The translations under genes and the position numbers were made by a program. This document shows, one piece after another, positions 62,699-64,000 of a DNA stretch of 64,000 bases. The notes under the pieces are model-generated. The model had not been told where the DNA came from. It worked only from the letters and a program-made list of their open reading frames with translations, and made no database searches. The stretch is taken from NCBI GenBank assembly GCA_964560875.1, contig CAZLMW010000005.1:38515-102514 (forward strand), in the 5' to 3' direction. The first letter of the stretch is position 1. Each line of letters starts with the position of its first letter. Source of the DNA: CAZLMW01 sp964560875 (GTDB lineage: Bacteria; Myxococcota_A; UBA9042).

Positions 62699-63313
62699 TC
62701 AGAAGGACGATCCCGGTTGCTCAAGGAAGGCGATCTCCTCGTCGGTCGATTCGCGAGCCAGGATCTCGTTGCGGTGCGGGAATCGTCCAAACCGCGCGAC
62801 GATATCCCGATGGGCGATGGCCGCGTTGCCGTATCCCGCCATGCGCTCTCGTACGCGGTCGTCGAGTCCGGCGAGCATCGTCTGCATCAGCTCCACACAG
62901 CGGTCCTGGGCGGCGAGGTCTTCGCTGTGCATCAACGGCATGTACAGGAAGCAGCGCAGCGCGAGAGGTAGCGCGTTGTCATCGCCGCGTTCGAGGCCCT
63001 TGCGCGCGACCTGGAGAGCCAACACGTCCTTTTCGTACATGCCGGCGCTGTCCCGGTACATGTTGCGGCGGAACTGGTCGATCAAGAGCAGCCACGCCAC
63101 GCGGCCGTGCGGATCCTGGAGCCAGTCGTTGCGCTCACCCTCGCTGGCAGCCGCCACGTCGTCGCCGAACTTGTCTGCGATTTCAGTGTCGAACGCCGGG
63201 TCCTTGCGCCACCACCTGGCTGACATCTCGGCGGAGGCCAGGCCGTCGGCGTCGAGCGGGCCGATGTAGAAGTCGAGCACGCGCTGCCACGCGGGTTGTG
63301 TGGTCATGGTCAT
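62699..63313 (-). CDS. DUF924 family protein
   Basis: 204 residues. DUF924 landmarks are present in order: SARWWRKDPAFDTEIADKFG, LLLIDQFRRNMYRDS (the LDQF-x-RN motif), RCFLYMPLMHSEDLAAQDRC, and the closing FGRFPHRNEILARES followed by TDEEIAFLEQ. The family is a cytoplasmic helical protein of unknown biochemical role, widespread in proteobacteria. Start ATG 63313; ATG 63307 has the better-spaced AGG. It is convergent with the lipoprotein gene at 62671, 27 bp apart, and its upstream neighbour on the same strand is a partial Cys-rich gene. Confidence 0.92.
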   Translation of the reverse strand: MTMTTQPAWQRVLDFYIGPLDADGLASAEMSARWWRKDPAFDTEIADKFGDDVAAASEGERNDWLQDPHGRVAWLLLIDQFRRNMYRDSAGMYEKDVLALQVARKGLERGDDNALPLALRCFLYMPLMHSEDLAAQDRCVELMQTMLAGLDDRVRERMAGYGNAAIAHRDIVARFGRFPHRNEILARESTDEEIAFLEQPGSSF

Positions 63314-63349
63314 CCTGATCGGCGCTCCAGCTGGTCGCTGGGAAGGTTT

Positions 63350-64000
63350 TCAGCTCTTGCAGGCCGTCACGCAGGTGCCGCCCTTGCAGGTGTAGCCCTT
63401 GGCGCATGGTGGCACTTTGGGATCGGTCAGGCACTTGGCGCCGCCCTTGGGGATCGCGGCGCACTTGCCCTTGTTGCAGACGTACGGGAACGCGCAGAAA
63501 TTCTGGTTGATATCGCAGCCTTTGCCGAGTCCAGGCGGCTTCTTGCAGCCCTTGCCACCGGGGCAGATGAGGCCCGGCGCGCACTGACCTTTGCCGCTAT
63601 TGCCCTCGCATGCGGCGCCATCGACGGGGACCTGCGTACACGTGCCGTCGCCCTTGCTGTCGACTTTGCAGAAGAGGTTGGCGGCATGACATTGCCACAT
63701 GCCGTCGCACCACTCGTCCTTGCCAAAGTGGATCTGCATGCACGTGCCCTTGGTCCATTCGCCGCCCTGGTATTCGGCGACAGTGGGCGTGCAGATGAGG
63801 TCCTTGCCGCAGGTCTCGACGTGGTTTTCAGGCGACGCGCCGGCGGTGCAGGGTTTGCCCTTGGCGATGCCGGGGACGCACTTCTTGGTGTCGGGATTGC
63901 AGCGGAATCCGGCGGTGCAGCCGATCTTCGGGTCGCAATCGCCCCCGACGCCGGGGATAGGCAAGCATTTGCCGGGCTCTTCGGCGGTTCCGCTGCAGGA
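63350..64000 (-). CDS. Cys-rich secreted protein, partial (5' end outside the window)
   Basis: 217 codons are present and the frame runs past the right edge; the TTG near 63964 is an internal Leu (KCLPIPGVGGDC). Cysteines recur about every 8-15 residues in units such as CDPKIGCTAGFRC, CAPGLICPGGKGC and CAFPYVCNKGKCAAIPKGGAKC, typical of disulfide-stabilised extracellular proteins in this phylum. No signal peptide can be judged without the 5' end. Function unknown. Confidence 0.75.
   Translation of the reverse strand, partial: SCSGTAEEPGKCLPIPGVGGDCDPKIGCTAGFRCNPDTKKCVPGIAKGKPCTAGASPENHVETCGKDLICTPTVAEYQGGEWTKGTCMQIHFGKDEWCDGMWQCHAANLFCKVDSKGDGTCTQVPVDGAACEGNSGKGQCAPGLICPGGKGCKKPPGLGKGCDINQNFCAFPYVCNKGKCAAIPKGGAKCLTDPKVPPCAKGYTCKGGTCVTACKS

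Noticed and set aside
1..64000. tRNA, rRNA, CRISPR, riboswitch or integrase
   Set aside because: No region showed the conserved sequences or repeat-spacer pattern by eye; a covariance-model scan would be needed to exclude small RNAs.

Overview
The window is a GC-rich chromosomal scaffold fragment with one 100-N gap, probably from a Myxococcota (deltaproteobacterial) genome or metagenome assembly. The evidence is indirect. It carries two zinc-ribbon Ser/Thr kinases with membrane anchors, an FHA-type sigma-54 activator, many lipoproteins with Asp/Thr/Gly or Ser/Ala linkers, DUF4215 and MopE-type Cys-rich repeats, and giant secreted proteins built from NHL, IPT/TIG and FG-GAP repeats. No rRNA, tRNA, CRISPR array, phage module or intact transposase was recognised.

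Layout. 1-7.5 kb: start of an SLC12-like transporter, a Cys-rich IPT protein split from its lipoprotein leader by an in-frame TGA, a hypothetical gene, a Gly-zipper lipoprotein, and a three-gene envelope operon. 7.7-13.5 kb: signalling block (FHA sigma-54 activator divergent from a kinase, then a membrane pseudo-cyclase) and an overlapping pair encoding an envelope lipoprotein and an alpha/beta hydrolase. 13.7-23 kb: a decayed Cys-rich gene fragment beside a REP-like hairpin, then a 2785-residue lipoprotein with four six-bladed NHL propellers. 23-33.4 kb: response regulator, VRR-NUC remnant, P-domain/fibrinogen-like secreted protein, a GGDEF regulator translationally coupled to an ankyrin lipoprotein, and a two-gene operon of an M28 peptidase and a Vgb-like propeller lipoprotein. 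33.6-45.4 kb: a 1511-residue Cys-rich propeller lipoprotein, a GalE-like epimerase, a YgeW/YgeY-type operon and an OPT transporter operon. 45.5-57.5 kb: DUF4143 ATPase, RRM protein, and a giant lipoprotein (more than 3100 residues, 25 IPT plus 14 FG-GAP repeats) interrupted by the N gap. 57.5-64 kb: sterol-desaturase-like hydroxylase behind a palindromic operator, second kinase, degenerate GGDEF protein, small lipoproteins, DUF924 protein and a partial Cys-rich protein.

Two themes recur. The first is surface display: about 22 kb encodes three giant lipoproteins, and related modules recur in smaller genes, one of them a broken fragment. The second is c-di-GMP, cyclase and kinase signalling, in which several domains have lost catalytic residues and probably act as binding or scaffold modules. 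Functions of the giant surface proteins (adhesion, prey or matrix contact) are inference only.
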